Source: JAYPHU01 sp038127535 (lineage in GTDB: Bacteria > Pseudomonadota > Alphaproteobacteria > Rhodospirillales > UBA2165). From it: a stretch of 64,000 nucleotides of DNA. Position 1 is the stretch's first letter. Every line of letters starts with the position of its first letter. Positions 8,330-17,259 of this stretch are shown here, in pieces. The notes below the pieces were generated by a model that saw only the letters and a program-made list of their open reading frames with translations, had not been told where the DNA came from and searched no databases. The stretch spans positions 62,001 through 126,000 of the forward strand of contig JAYPHU010000001.1 in the NCBI GenBank assembly GCA_038127535.1. The letters are read 5' to 3'. The position numbers and the translations under genes are program-made.

Positions 8330-8776
8330 ATGATTTCCCACGTGGCTGAACAAGAAGCCGTGTCGCGGCTGGAAGAGCTTTGTGTCGAACGCGGCATGAA
8401 AATGACCGGACAACGCCGGATCATTGCGCGTGTGCTGTCCGAGGCCGAAGACCATCCAGATGTGGAAGAATTGTATCGCCGCTCGGCGGAAATGGACGAC
8501 AATATCTCCATCGCCACCGTGTACCGCACCGTCCGCTTATTTGAAGAGGCGGGGTTGCTGGACCGGCACGATTTCGGCGATGGCCGCGCCCGCTATGAAG
8601 AAGCGTCCGACGATCATCATGACCATCTGATCGACGTGCACTCCGGCAAAGTCATTGAGTTTCACGACGAAGAGGTGGAAGAGCTGCAGCGCAAGATCGC
8701 CGAGAAACACGGGTATCGGCTGGTCGGCCACCGGATGGAACTTTACGGCGCACCGTTGGAGTCGTCCGACGAGTGA
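8330..8776 (+). CDS. fur: Fur-family metalloregulator (Fur/Mur)
   Basis: 148 residues. A winged helix with TGQRRIIARVL and ISIATVYRTVRLFEEAGLL is followed by the dimer domain with HHDHLI near residues 96-101 and GKVIEF. The CxxC pair that binds structural zinc in E. coli Fur is absent: D-V-H-S stands in its place, as is common in alphaproteobacterial Fur/Mur proteins. In this class the protein often answers to manganese (Mur) more than iron, and Irr takes the iron/heme role; an irr gene lies 21 kb downstream. Start ATG 8330; no good Shine-Dalgarno is visible. miaB follows 35 bases after the stop. Confidence 0.92.
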   Translation: MISHVAEQEAVSRLEELCVERGMKMTGQRRIIARVLSEAEDHPDVEELYRRSAEMDDNISIATVYRTVRLFEEAGLLDRHDFGDGRARYEEASDDHHDHLIDVHSGKVIEFHDEEVEELQRKIAEKHGYRLVGHRMELYGAPLESSDE

Positions 8777-8811
8777 AACGCGGCATCCACAATCCATGAG
8801 ACCGGCCTAAC

Positions 8812-10212
8812 GTGTCCAAAAAACTCCACATCAAAACCTTCGGCTGCCAGATGAATGTCTACGATTCCGATCGGATGGCGGATGTCCTGGAGCCCCTCGG
8901 CTATGTGACCACCGACCAGGCCGACGAGGCCGATATGGTGCTGGTCAACACCTGCCACATCCGGGAGAAAGCGGCCGAGAAACTGTTTTCGGAACTGGGC
9001 CGCTATCGCCAGCACAAGGAGATGCGCGCCGCCGAAGGCCGGGACACGCTGATAGCGGTGGCCGGCTGTGTCGCCCAAGCGGAAGGGGCGGAAATTATTC
9101 GCCGGGCGCCTTTTGTTGATATCGTTTTAGGGCCCCAAACCTATCACCGGCTGCCGGAGATGATCGCCCAGGCCGCCCGCGTGCGAGACGGAAAGGAAGG
9201 CCTTGAAAACCGGGGTGTTCTGGATATCGAATTTCCTGAAGAGCCGAAATTCGATCACCTGCCGCCGGTGCGGGCGGAGGGGTACTCCGCCTTTCTCTCG
9301 GTTCAGGAGGGCTGCGACAAGTTCTGCACCTTTTGTGTGGTGCCTTATACGCGGGGCGCTGAGTTTTCCCGCCCGGTGGACGCGGTGGCTGAGGAAGCCC
9401 GGCAACTGGCGGATGCCGGAGTCCGTGAGATCACGCTGTTGGGCCAGAACGTTAACGCCTATCACGGCGCGGCGTCGCGCGGCGGCGACGCTGAGGTCAG
9501 GTTGGGCGGCCTGGTGCGCCGGCTGGCCGAGATCGATGGCCTGGACCTGATCCGCTACACCACCTCCCATCCCATCGACATGGATGATGATCTGATCGCC
9601 GCCCACGGCGAGGTGGATAAGCTCGCGCCGTTCCTGCATCTGCCAGTGCAGTCGGGCTCGGACCGGATTTTGGCGCGGATGAACCGCCGGCACACGTCGG
9701 AAACTTATTTTGAGATCGTGGAAAAATTACTGGCGGCTCAGCCCAAGGTGAAACTGTCGTCGGATTTTATCGTCGGCTTCTCCGGTGAAAGCGATGCGGA
9801 TTTTGAGCAAACGCTCAAGCTGGTGCGCCAAGTCGGGTTTATCCAGGCCTACTCGTTCAAATACAGCCCGCGTCCTGGCACTCCCGGCGCAACCATGGAC
9901 GATCAGGTGCCGGAAGAGGTGAAGTCCGAGCGGCTCGCCCGGTTGCAGGCATTGTTGGAGGAACAACAACGTGACTTCAATTTGTCATCGATTGGTGAGA
10001 CAATGTCCGTGCTGTTGGATCGACGGGGCCGCAAACCCGGACAGCTTGCGGGCCGGAGTCCCTACATGCAGGCGGTACATGTTTTCGCCCCGGATTACCT
10101 GTTGGGGCAAATGACGGCCCTGACACTGACCGAGGCCCACACCAACAGTTTGGCGGCCGTTATGGCCGCACCGAATGAGGCCGCTGATTCGGCCCGGGAG
10201 TTGAGCGTATGA
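8812..10212 (+). CDS. miaB: tRNA-2-methylthio-N6-dimethylallyladenosine synthase MiaB
   Basis: 466 residues from GTG 8812. The N-terminal UPF0004 domain has Cys12, Cys48 and Cys86 for one Fe-S cluster. The radical SAM core has Cys168, Cys172 and Cys175 (CDKFCTFC), and a C-terminal TRAM domain follows. MiaB adds the methylthio group to i6A37 of tRNAs reading UNN codons. It belongs to the fur-miaB-phoH-ybeY run, where intergenic gaps are 16-35 bases, so the genes are probably cotranscribed. Confidence 0.97.
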   Translation: MSKKLHIKTFGCQMNVYDSDRMADVLEPLGYVTTDQADEADMVLVNTCHIREKAAEKLFSELGRYRQHKEMRAAEGRDTLIAVAGCVAQAEGAEIIRRAPFVDIVLGPQTYHRLPEMIAQAARVRDGKEGLENRGVLDIEFPEEPKFDHLPPVRAEGYSAFLSVQEGCDKFCTFCVVPYTRGAEFSRPVDAVAEEARQLADAGVREITLLGQNVNAYHGAASRGGDAEVRLGGLVRRLAEIDGLDLIRYTTSHPIDMDDDLIAAHGEVDKLAPFLHLPVQSGSDRILARMNRRHTSETYFEIVEKLLAAQPKVKLSSDFIVGFSGESDADFEQTLKLVRQVGFIQAYSFKYSPRPGTPGATMDDQVPEEVKSERLARLQALLEEQQRDFNLSSIGETMSVLLDRRGRKPGQLAGRSPYMQAVHVFAPDYLLGQMTALTLTEAHTNSLAAVMAAPNEAADSARELSV

Positions 10213-10228
10213 GAGGAGCGGCGTAAGC

Positions 10229-11194
10229 GTGTCGACGAAAACCCTGCAACTTGAGTTTGACGACAATCAACTCCTGCCCCAGCTCTTCGGCTCCCACAAC
10301 ACCCACCTCGCCCGCATCGAACAGAAACTCGACGTCAGTCTGAATTCCCGCGGCAACGCGGTCACTATTTCCGGCCCGCCGGAACTTGCCGAATCCGCCA
10401 AGACCGTCCTGACCGGTCTCTACGCCCGCTTGAAAGACGGTTTTGATGTGGACGCCGAGGAAGTAGACGGCGCCATCCGGCTGTTGTCCGCCGGCGCCGA
10501 TGGCAACGGCAGCATTGATCCGCAGGCCTATGCCGTGCAGACCCGCCGCCGCCAAATCCTGCCCCGGTCTGCACAGCAGGCGGTTTATCTGAAGGCTATC
10601 GACCAAAACGACCTGATGTTCGGTATCGGCCCGGCCGGCACGGGCAAGACCTATTTGGCCGTCGCCAAGGCGGTGGAAAGCCTGGTGAAGGGCGAAATCG
10701 CCCGGATCATTCTCTCCCGCCCGGCGGTTGAGGCCGGCGAACAGCTGGGGTTCTTGCCCGGCGACATGCGGGAAAAAGTGGACCCCTATCTGCGGCCTCT
10801 CTATGACGCCCTTCACGATATGCTGCCGGCCAATCAGGTGGCCAAGAATTTGGAAAACGGCCAGATCGAAATCGCCCCGCTGGCCTTCATGCGGGGCCGC
10901 ACTTTGAGCGACGCTTTCGTGATCCTGGATGAGGCGCAAAACACCACGCCAGTGCAGATGAAGATGTTCCTGACCAGATTGGGCGGCAATGCGCGGATGG
11001 TGGTGACCGGCGATCTCAGTCAGATTGATCTGCCGGCCGGCGTTGAATCCGGCTTGCGGGACGCGACCCAGCGTTTGCAGGGGGTAAAGGGGCTGGACGT
11101 GGTCGAGTTCAGCGAGGAGGACGTCGTGCGCCATCCGTTGGTGGCACGCATTATCTCCGCCTACAACCGGACCGACGCCGAACAAAAACGCTGA
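10229..11194 (+). CDS. ybeZ: PhoH-family ATPase (YbeZ)
   Basis: 321 residues from GTG 10229. Walker A is GPAGTGKT at 134-141 and Walker B is VILDEAQN at 231-238, both in the PhoH-typical context (LSRPAVEAGEQLGFLPGDM). The N-terminal ~100 residues form a KH-like domain typical of YbeZ. PhoH/YbeZ proteins work with YbeY in RNA processing, and ybeY follows 16 bases downstream. Nucleotide hydrolysis is inferred from the motifs. Confidence 0.93.
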   Translation: MSTKTLQLEFDDNQLLPQLFGSHNTHLARIEQKLDVSLNSRGNAVTISGPPELAESAKTVLTGLYARLKDGFDVDAEEVDGAIRLLSAGADGNGSIDPQAYAVQTRRRQILPRSAQQAVYLKAIDQNDLMFGIGPAGTGKTYLAVAKAVESLVKGEIARIILSRPAVEAGEQLGFLPGDMREKVDPYLRPLYDALHDMLPANQVAKNLENGQIEIAPLAFMRGRTLSDAFVILDEAQNTTPVQMKMFLTRLGGNARMVVTGDLSQIDLPAGVESGLRDATQRLQGVKGLDVVEFSEEDVVRHPLVARIISAYNRTDAEQKR

Positions 11195-11210
11195 TGCAAT
11201 TGCGGCGCCC

Positions 11211-11708
11211 ATGAACACCGGCTCTCTCGACATCGATATTGATATCGCCGCCCCGGCCTGGAAAGACGCGGTTGCGGGTCTGGAGGCGCTCAGCCGGGAT
11301 GTTTTGGACGCGGTTCGCCGAGAAACAGACCTGGGCGTGCGGCACGCCGAGATCAGTTTGGTGTTCACTGATGATGCGTTTGTGCAAAATCTGAACAAGA
11401 CCTACCGGGATAAGGACGCACCCACCAACGTGCTATCATTCCCCGCGGGCGGAGACATGCCGCTGCCAGGCGGACAGTCTGAGATGCTGGGCGATGTGGT
11501 GCTGGGGTTTGAGACCTGCGCTGCCGAAGCCGGGCGAGATGGCAAAACCCTGGCCGATCACACCCGTCATTTGATCGCGCATGGCGCGCTGCATTTGCTC
11601 GGCCACGACCATGAAACGGATGAGGATGCCGCCCTTATGGAGGCGCTCGAGATGAGGATATTAGCCGCCCTGGGCGTGGCCGACCCCTATGCACCGGTAG
11701 ATGACTAA
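11211..11708 (+). CDS. ybeY: Endoribonuclease YbeY (16S rRNA maturation)
   Basis: 165 residues. The metal-binding motif HGALHLLGHDH gives His124, His128 and His134, and PTNVLSFP is the other family signature. YbeY is a zinc-dependent RNase needed for maturation of the 16S rRNA 3' end and for ribosome quality control. It lies between its usual neighbours phoH and corC. Confidence 0.96.
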   Translation: MNTGSLDIDIDIAAPAWKDAVAGLEALSRDVLDAVRRETDLGVRHAEISLVFTDDAFVQNLNKTYRDKDAPTNVLSFPAGGDMPLPGGQSEMLGDVVLGFETCAAEAGRDGKTLADHTRHLIAHGALHLLGHDHETDEDAALMEALEMRILAALGVADPYAPVDD

Positions 11709-11796
11709 GACCATGCCGGACAAAAAGTTAACGACTAAACCGTTGACCGGGAATCCAGACGGGATAATTATGGCATTAGGAAATGATTGAAAGTTA

Positions 11797-12711
11797 ATGA
11801 ACGAAGACTCAGGCAGTCGCATGCCCCGGAATGACGGGGCCGATACAGACAAGAGATCCCAAGGTTCGCTCCGCGGATATTTTAACCGGATGCTGCGGCC
11901 CCGCAACGGGGAAACCGTGCGCGGCGCCCTGGAGGAGTTGATCGAGGAGCATCCCGACGCGGAAGCCCCGATCAACGAGGAAGAGCGGACGCTGTTCGCC
12001 AACATCCTGAACCTTCGGGCGCGGACCGTCGCCGACGTCATGGTGCCCCGCGCGGACATTGTCGGCATCGAGCTGACCGCGGGGCGAGAAGAGCTTCTGG
12101 AGATCATCCGCGAAGAGGCGCACTCCCGGGTGCCGGTGTATCAAAAGACCCTCGATGATTCGATGGGCATGGTGCACATCAAGGACCTGCTTTTGTCGGA
12201 GGATCAGGAAGGGGGATTTAATCTCAAATCCCTGATCCGGCCGGTGCTGTTCGTTGCGCCCAGCATGCATGTGCTCGAGCTTCTCTTGGAAATGCGTGTG
12301 AAGCGCACCCATATGGCGCTGGTGGTGGACGAATTCGGCGGCGTCGACGGGCTGCTCACCATTGAAGACCTGGTGGAAGAGATCGTCGGCGAGATCGAGG
12401 ACGAACACGACCAAGAAGAAGTTCCTGCCTTGAAACAGAGGGACGACGGTACCTGGGACGCTGATGCCCGAGTCGAGGTGGGCAGCTTCGAAGAGTCTTA
12501 CGGCGCGTTTTTATCCGACGAAGAGCGGGCGGAAATTAACACGATGGGCGGATTGGTTTTCTCCCTGGCGGGTCGGGTGCCGATCCGGGGAGAGCTGGTC
12601 CGGCATCCTGCCGGTTTGGAGATCGAGGTCCTGGACGCCGATCCCCGCCGCATCCGCCGGCTTCGCGTCCGCCCATTGCCCGACGAGGACGACAGCCAGG
12701 ATGAAGGCTGA
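11797..12711 (+). CDS. corC: CBS-domain protein of the CorC/hemolysin-related family
   Basis: 304 residues. After an N-terminal ~60-residue acidic region comes VADVMVPRADIVGIEL, which opens a CBS-domain pair, with HSRVPVYQ and THMALVVDEFGGVDGLLTIEDLVEEIVGEIEDEHD. The C-terminal CorC_HlyC domain follows (GGLVFSLAGRVPIRGELV). There is no transmembrane DUF21 domain, so this is the soluble CorC type. It has been linked to Mg/Co efflux, but here its conserved place between ybeY and lnt is the main contextual clue. The precise role is uncertain. Confidence 0.9.
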   Translation: MNEDSGSRMPRNDGADTDKRSQGSLRGYFNRMLRPRNGETVRGALEELIEEHPDAEAPINEEERTLFANILNLRARTVADVMVPRADIVGIELTAGREELLEIIREEAHSRVPVYQKTLDDSMGMVHIKDLLLSEDQEGGFNLKSLIRPVLFVAPSMHVLELLLEMRVKRTHMALVVDEFGGVDGLLTIEDLVEEIVGEIEDEHDQEEVPALKQRDDGTWDADARVEVGSFEESYGAFLSDEERAEINTMGGLVFSLAGRVPIRGELVRHPAGLEIEVLDADPRRIRRLRVRPLPDEDDSQDEG

Positions 12712-12736
12712 CCTCGGGCCGGCCCAGGCGCTATAA

Positions 12737-14362
12737 ATGCACTCAACACTGAACAACTGGCGGCGGCGTTTGGCGGCCCTCGACGGCTGGCCGCGGCGTT
12801 TAGCCGGGTTCGGTTTCGGCGTCTTGGCCGTCGGCGCGTTACCGCCATTGCATCTGGTGTTTCTCCTGGTGCCGGCGTTGACCGGTCTTGTTTGGCTGAT
12901 CGATGCGAGCCGCGCGCGGGAGCCGAACGGATGGCTCACCCGGCGGATTGCTTTTACTCGCGCGCCGGCGTTTGCGGCGTTTGCCGTCGGCTGGTGGTTC
13001 GGCCTCGGCTTTTTTGTGGCCGGGCTATACTGGATCACATTTTCTTTTCTGGTGCAGGCGGCGACCTTTGCTTGGATGATCCCCTTCGCCATCTTCGGCC
13101 TGTCCGCGTACCTGGCGATTTACATTGGACTAACGGCCTGGGCCGCGTTCGTTCTGGCGCCGGCCGGTGTGGCGCGCGCGCTAGTGCTGGCCGTCGCGTG
13201 GGTTGGATTCGAAGCCCTGCGCGGCTGGGCGCTGACTGGTTTTCCGTGGAACCTGATCGGCACGGTGTGGACCGTATCCGACGGCATGCTGCAGATGGCT
13301 TCGGTCACCGGGGTTTTGGGATTAAGTTTGCTCACCGTCTTGGCGGCGGTAAGTCCGGCGGCGTTGGCGGGCCGTGGCAAGCCGAACGTGTGGGCGGCCG
13401 GACTGCCGTGGATCGTTTTGGCGCTGATCTGGGGCGGCGGTGTTTGGCGGCTGGCGGACGCTGGAAACCAAAACGTCGACGGGGTGAGCCTCCGGTTGGT
13501 GCAGCCCAATATCGCCCAGCGGGATAAATGGAACCCCGGGCTCAGAGGACGTCATGTGAATACGCTGCTTGATCTAAGCCTCCGTCCCACGGCTTCGGGC
13601 GGCAAGCCGACCCACGTGATCTGGCCGGAGACAGCCACGCCGTTTTTTCTGTCCACGATCCCGCAGGCCATCCGGGTTGTCGCCGGCGTTGCTCCGAGCG
13701 GCGGCGCACTGCTGACCGGTTCGCCCCGGCAAGGTTTTGAAGATGGCCGCCGGCGGATATGGAACAGTTTTCACGTGGTTGGCCCGGACGCGAAAATAAG
13801 GGGCACATACGACAAGTATCATCTGGTGCCGTTTGGAGAATATGTGCCTTTTCGGCAATACCTGAACATTTCCAGCCTGACCGGCGGGCGGACGGATTTC
13901 ACCCCCGGTTCCGGCCCAAGGGCGGTCGAGGTGCCGGGTGCCCCGGCGGCGGTGCCCCTCATTTGTTACGAGGCGATTTTTCCCGGCAAGGTCATACCGG
14001 ATCAGGCTGATGGCCCGCGGCCCGGCTGGCTGCTGAACCTGACCAATGACGCCTGGTTCGGTGTTTCGTCTGGGCCCTACCAGCATTTCGCCGCGACCCG
14101 CCTCCGCGCGGTGGAGGAAGGTCTGCCTTTGGTGCGGGTGGCGAACACGGGCATCAGCGGCGTTGTGGACGCCTACGGGCGGGTTGTTGTCCGTGCCGGA
14201 CTGGAAACTCAGGAGGCGTTGGATTCAGTTTTGCCAGCAGTGATTGACGGCGCCACAATTTTTGCCCGGCATGGTGCCTTGTGGTTGTGGGTCGCGTCCT
14301 TAATGTTATTTGGGATATCCCGTATGCCACGCTTGCGGAATATTTCGTATGATAGTTCTTAG
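12737..14362 (+). CDS. lnt: Apolipoprotein N-acyltransferase
   Basis: 541 residues. Several N-terminal membrane segments (to about residue 240) precede a carbon-nitrogen hydrolase domain with the full catalytic triad: Glu298 in WPETATPF, Lys360 in YDKYHLVPFGEYVP and Cys410 in PLICYEAIFPG. Lnt transfers the third acyl chain to the N-terminal cysteine of lipoproteins at the periplasmic face of the inner membrane. It lies 25 bases after corC, the usual order. Confidence 0.97.
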   Translation: MHSTLNNWRRRLAALDGWPRRLAGFGFGVLAVGALPPLHLVFLLVPALTGLVWLIDASRAREPNGWLTRRIAFTRAPAFAAFAVGWWFGLGFFVAGLYWITFSFLVQAATFAWMIPFAIFGLSAYLAIYIGLTAWAAFVLAPAGVARALVLAVAWVGFEALRGWALTGFPWNLIGTVWTVSDGMLQMASVTGVLGLSLLTVLAAVSPAALAGRGKPNVWAAGLPWIVLALIWGGGVWRLADAGNQNVDGVSLRLVQPNIAQRDKWNPGLRGRHVNTLLDLSLRPTASGGKPTHVIWPETATPFFLSTIPQAIRVVAGVAPSGGALLTGSPRQGFEDGRRRIWNSFHVVGPDAKIRGTYDKYHLVPFGEYVPFRQYLNISSLTGGRTDFTPGSGPRAVEVPGAPAAVPLICYEAIFPGKVIPDQADGPRPGWLLNLTNDAWFGVSSGPYQHFAATRLRAVEEGLPLVRVANTGISGVVDAYGRVVVRAGLETQEALDSVLPAVIDGATIFARHGALWLWVASLMLFGISRMPRLRNISYDSS

Positions 14363-14490
14363 CCTGCTCTTGAGGTGTTAATGCGGAGACAACCGGAAAT
14401 TGACTGGCGTCAAACCAAACCAAACATAAATAGAATATCATCATGCCGTCGGTTGAAAATGTCGCCGGCTGAAACGAGGATAAAAATCAA

Positions 14491-14985
14491 ATGAATGCCA
14501 AGAGATCCGGACGGCTGCCAGCACGTCCATCCATTCCCATCAGAAAAGTCACCCGGCGGCGTGTGCCCGGTGTGCCCGACCCGATTGACATCCATGTGGG
14601 CAGCCGGGTTCGTTTGCGCCGGACCCTTTTGGGATTAAGTCAGGAGAAGCTGGGCGAAGCTGTCGGTCTGACTTTCCAGCAAATTCAAAAATACGAACGG
14701 GGCGCCAACCGTATCGGTGCGAGCCGGATGTATGACTTGGCCCAGGTGCTCGAAGTGCCGGTGTCGTTTTTCTATGACGACATGAACGCCGAGGTTAAGA
14801 ACCGGGACACCGTGGACGAAGACGGTCAGGCGGTTGATGTCGAGCTGGACGCCGATCCTTTGACCCGCCGGGAAACCCTGGAACTGGTGCGCGCCTATTA
14901 CCGGGTCGGAAGTGCGCCGGTCCGCAAGCGGGTGTTCGAACTGGTCAAGTCCCTCGCCAAGATGGAAGAGGCCCAGAAAACCTAG
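14491..14985 (+). CDS. XRE-family helix-turn-helix transcriptional regulator
   Basis: 164 residues. The HTH spans about residues 30-90: VGSRVRLRRTLLGLSQEKLGEAVGLTFQQIQKYERGANRIGASRMYDLAQVLEVP, the Cro/C1 fold. The N-terminus is basic. The C-terminal ~60 residues (ADPLTRRETLELVRAYYRVG) form a conserved tail seen in alphaproteobacterial regulators of this type. It lies between lnt and metK, a frequent position in the class. The target genes are not evident from the sequence; control of metK is possible but unproven. Confidence 0.88.
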   Translation: MNAKRSGRLPARPSIPIRKVTRRRVPGVPDPIDIHVGSRVRLRRTLLGLSQEKLGEAVGLTFQQIQKYERGANRIGASRMYDLAQVLEVPVSFFYDDMNAEVKNRDTVDEDGQAVDVELDADPLTRRETLELVRAYYRVGSAPVRKRVFELVKSLAKMEEAQKT

Positions 14986-15118
14986 TTTGCGAAACCTAAT
15001 TCCCGGGAATCGGAAATTTTGATCAGGCGGCGCCGTTTGGGGCTGCCCTTTCTTTTGCGGTGTCCATGCTTATTCGACCCGATTCGGCTTGACCCTCAAT
15101 GCAAAGATTGTCACAAAA

Positions 15119-15150
15119 CGGGCAGTCACGCCAGTGGGGGCGATAGCCCG
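15119..15150 (+). promoter_or_regulatory. Nested hairpin in the metK leader
   Basis: CGGGC (15119-15123) can pair with GCCCG (15146-15150), and inside that CGCC (15129-15132) with GGCG (15139-15142). It lies 55 bases upstream of the metK GTG in a 219-base gap. metK leaders in some alphaproteobacteria carry SAM-sensing RNAs, but I could not fit this sequence to the SAM-II or SAM/SAH consensus, so it is only a candidate structured leader. Confidence 0.35.
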
Positions 15151-15204
15151 CAAGTGTCCACGCGGCCATTCAATCACAGCGTCGGTAACAGGGGAGATTT
15201 GACC

Positions 15205-16371
15205 GTGCCGAAAGAGAATTTTCTTTTCACTAGTGAATCAGTTTCAGAAGGTCATCCGGACAAAGTCAGTGACCGAATTTCGGATGCCGTTGTAGATGCC
15301 TATCTGGGCGGCGACCCGCTCAGCCGCGTCGCCGTTGAGACCTTGACCACCACCAATCATATCGTGTTGGCCGGCGAGGTGCGCGGCCCCAGCGACATTA
15401 CCGACGAAAAATTGGAAGAACTGGCCCGCGACGCGGTCAAGGATATCGGTTACGAGCAGGACGGCTTCCACTGGAAGAATGCGCAGGTGGACGTTTACGT
15501 GCACTCCCAATCCTCAGACATTGCCCAGGGCGTTGACGCCGCCGGCAACAAAGACGAAGGCGCGGGCGACCAGGGCATCATGTTCGGATATGCCTGCCGC
15601 GAGACCGATGTGCTGATGCCGGCGCCCATTCACTATTCTCATGCGATTTTGAAATCCATGGCCGACGCCCGCCATTCCGGCGCGGACAAGGGTCTGGGCC
15701 CGGACTCCAAGAGCCAGGTCACCCTGCAATATGAAAACGGGGAGCCGGTGCGCGCCACCTCGGTGGTGGTGTCTACCCAGCATGATGCCGATCTGGATCA
15801 GGAACAGGTCCGCGAAATTGTCCGGCCGCACGTTCTGAAAATCTTGCCGGATGGCTGGATGTGCCCGGAAGAGGAATTCTACGTGAACCCGACGGGCCGG
15901 TTCGTGATCGGTGGCCCGGACGGCGACGCCGGCCTCACCGGCCGTAAAATCATCGTGGATACTTATGGTGGCGCGGCACCTCACGGCGGCGGTGCGTTCT
16001 CCGGTAAGGACCCTTCCAAGGTGGACCGGTCCGCGGCCTATGCCGCCCGCTACGTGGCGAAGAACGTTGTGGCTTCGGGCGTTGCCGAGAAATGCACCAT
16101 TCAGTTGGCCTACGCCATCGGCGTTTCCAAGCCGCTGTCGGTCTACGTGGATTGCGCCGGCACGGCCCAAGTGGACGAGGACGAGCTGTCCAACGCCATC
16201 CAGAAGTGCATGGACCTGAGCCCGCGCGGTATACGGGAGCATCTGGGCCTGAGCCGTCCGATTTATGCACGGACCGCGGCCTACGGCCACTTCGGGCGTA
16301 ACCCGGACGATGACGGCGGCTTCTCCTGGGAGCGCACCGACATCGCTGACGCGATCAAGAACGCCCTTTAA
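15205..16371 (+). CDS. metK: S-adenosylmethionine synthase
   Basis: 388 residues from GTG 15205. An in-frame ATT/ATG-like extension to 15019 exists but encodes no family sequence, whereas GGGGAG sits seven bases before the GTG and homology begins there (PKENFLFTSESVSEGHPDK). The ATP motif GHPDK is at 16-20, GAGDQGIMFGYA follows, and DPSKVDRSAAY-type C-terminal signatures are present. The enzyme makes SAM from methionine and ATP. trmB, a SAM user, follows 29 bases downstream. A structured leader precedes it. Confidence 0.97.
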   Translation: MPKENFLFTSESVSEGHPDKVSDRISDAVVDAYLGGDPLSRVAVETLTTTNHIVLAGEVRGPSDITDEKLEELARDAVKDIGYEQDGFHWKNAQVDVYVHSQSSDIAQGVDAAGNKDEGAGDQGIMFGYACRETDVLMPAPIHYSHAILKSMADARHSGADKGLGPDSKSQVTLQYENGEPVRATSVVVSTQHDADLDQEQVREIVRPHVLKILPDGWMCPEEEFYVNPTGRFVIGGPDGDAGLTGRKIIVDTYGGAAPHGGGAFSGKDPSKVDRSAAYAARYVAKNVVASGVAEKCTIQLAYAIGVSKPLSVYVDCAGTAQVDEDELSNAIQKCMDLSPRGIREHLGLSRPIYARTAAYGHFGRNPDDDGGFSWERTDIADAIKNAL

Positions 16372-16400
16372 TCCGGTTCGACGAAAGGCGCGGCCCGGCT

Positions 16401-17123
16401 ATGGGGCGCGATCCCGAAAAACCGAATTTTTACGGGCGCCGAAAAGGCTATAAGCTTCGTGCCGGGCGGCAGGACCTGTTCGACACGAAGCTGCCGGCCC
16501 TGACGGTTCCATTGGGACATGGGCCGGGCTCTTTGGACCCGGCCTCTCTTTTTAATCCGCCGAAAAGCGATGTCTGGCTGGAAATCGGTTTCGGGTCCGG
16601 GGAGCATCTGGCCCATCAGGCGCAAAGCCATCCCGAGATCGGCTTTCTCGGCGCTGAACCCTTCATTAACGGCGTGGCGACTCTGCTTTCGGTGATGGAG
16701 CGGGATGGAATAGATAATATCCTCCTGCTCAACGACGATGTGCGGCTATTGCTCAATAAAATCGCTCCCGGAAGCCTGGGCCGGGTATTCATTTTACATC
16801 CGGACCCCTGGCCCAAGACCCGCCATCACAAACGCCGGCTGTTTTCGCACGAGACGCTGGATACGCTGGCCCGCCTGATGAAACCAGGGGCGTCATTGCG
16901 GTTTGCCTCCGACGATATGAGCTATATCCGTTGGGCGATGGAGATCATCGGCCGGCGCGACGATTTTGCCTGGCAAGTCGAGGGTCCTGCGGATTGGCGG
17001 AACCGGCCGGACGACGCGGTCGAAACCCGCTATGAGGCGAAGGCGCTCAAACAAGGTAAGCGATGTGTGTATCTTAATTTCCTTCGCACGGACGCGCCAG
17101 CGGCGGAACCAAAAAACACTTGA
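16401..17123 (+). CDS. trmB: tRNA (guanine-N7-)-methyltransferase TrmB
   Basis: 240 residues. The SAM-binding motif is WLEIGFGSGEHLAHQA, followed by the TrmB signatures FLGAEPFINGV and ILHPDPWPKTRHHKRRLFS. The enzyme forms m7G46 in the variable loop of tRNAs. It follows metK closely and is probably cotranscribed with it. A strong terminator hairpin lies 70 bases downstream. Confidence 0.96.
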   Translation: MGRDPEKPNFYGRRKGYKLRAGRQDLFDTKLPALTVPLGHGPGSLDPASLFNPPKSDVWLEIGFGSGEHLAHQAQSHPEIGFLGAEPFINGVATLLSVMERDGIDNILLLNDDVRLLLNKIAPGSLGRVFILHPDPWPKTRHHKRRLFSHETLDTLARLMKPGASLRFASDDMSYIRWAMEIIGRRDDFAWQVEGPADWRNRPDDAVETRYEAKALKQGKRCVYLNFLRTDAPAAEPKNT

Positions 17124-17192
17124 TTATCGGACCCTTAGGAACGATTATACGCCATCATTCTTAGAAATTACCGATGCATCGGCTATCTGAGG

Positions 17193-17216
17193 GTGGGCCT
17201 GGGGCCCACTTTTTTG
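17193..17216 (+). terminator. Intrinsic terminator / rimP leader attenuator
   Basis: GTGGGCC (17193-17199), a three-base loop, GGCCCAC (17203-17209), then a T run (17210-17215) with more T after one G. This is a textbook Rho-independent terminator. It ends 44 bases before the rimP start, so it either terminates trmB or serves as an attenuator in the leader of the rimP-nusA operon, for which a rimP-leader RNA with a terminator is known in proteobacteria. Confidence 0.8.
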
Positions 17217-17259
17217 TTTTTTAGGGCCCGGTTTTCCGGGACAGGAGTGCAAAAACAGG

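Noticed and set aside
15019..15204. Extended N-terminus of metK, and a SAM-II or SAM/SAH riboswitch
   Set aside because: The extension has no MetK homology and a strong Shine-Dalgarno supports GTG 15205. The leader does not carry the key consensus bases of either riboswitch class by eye.
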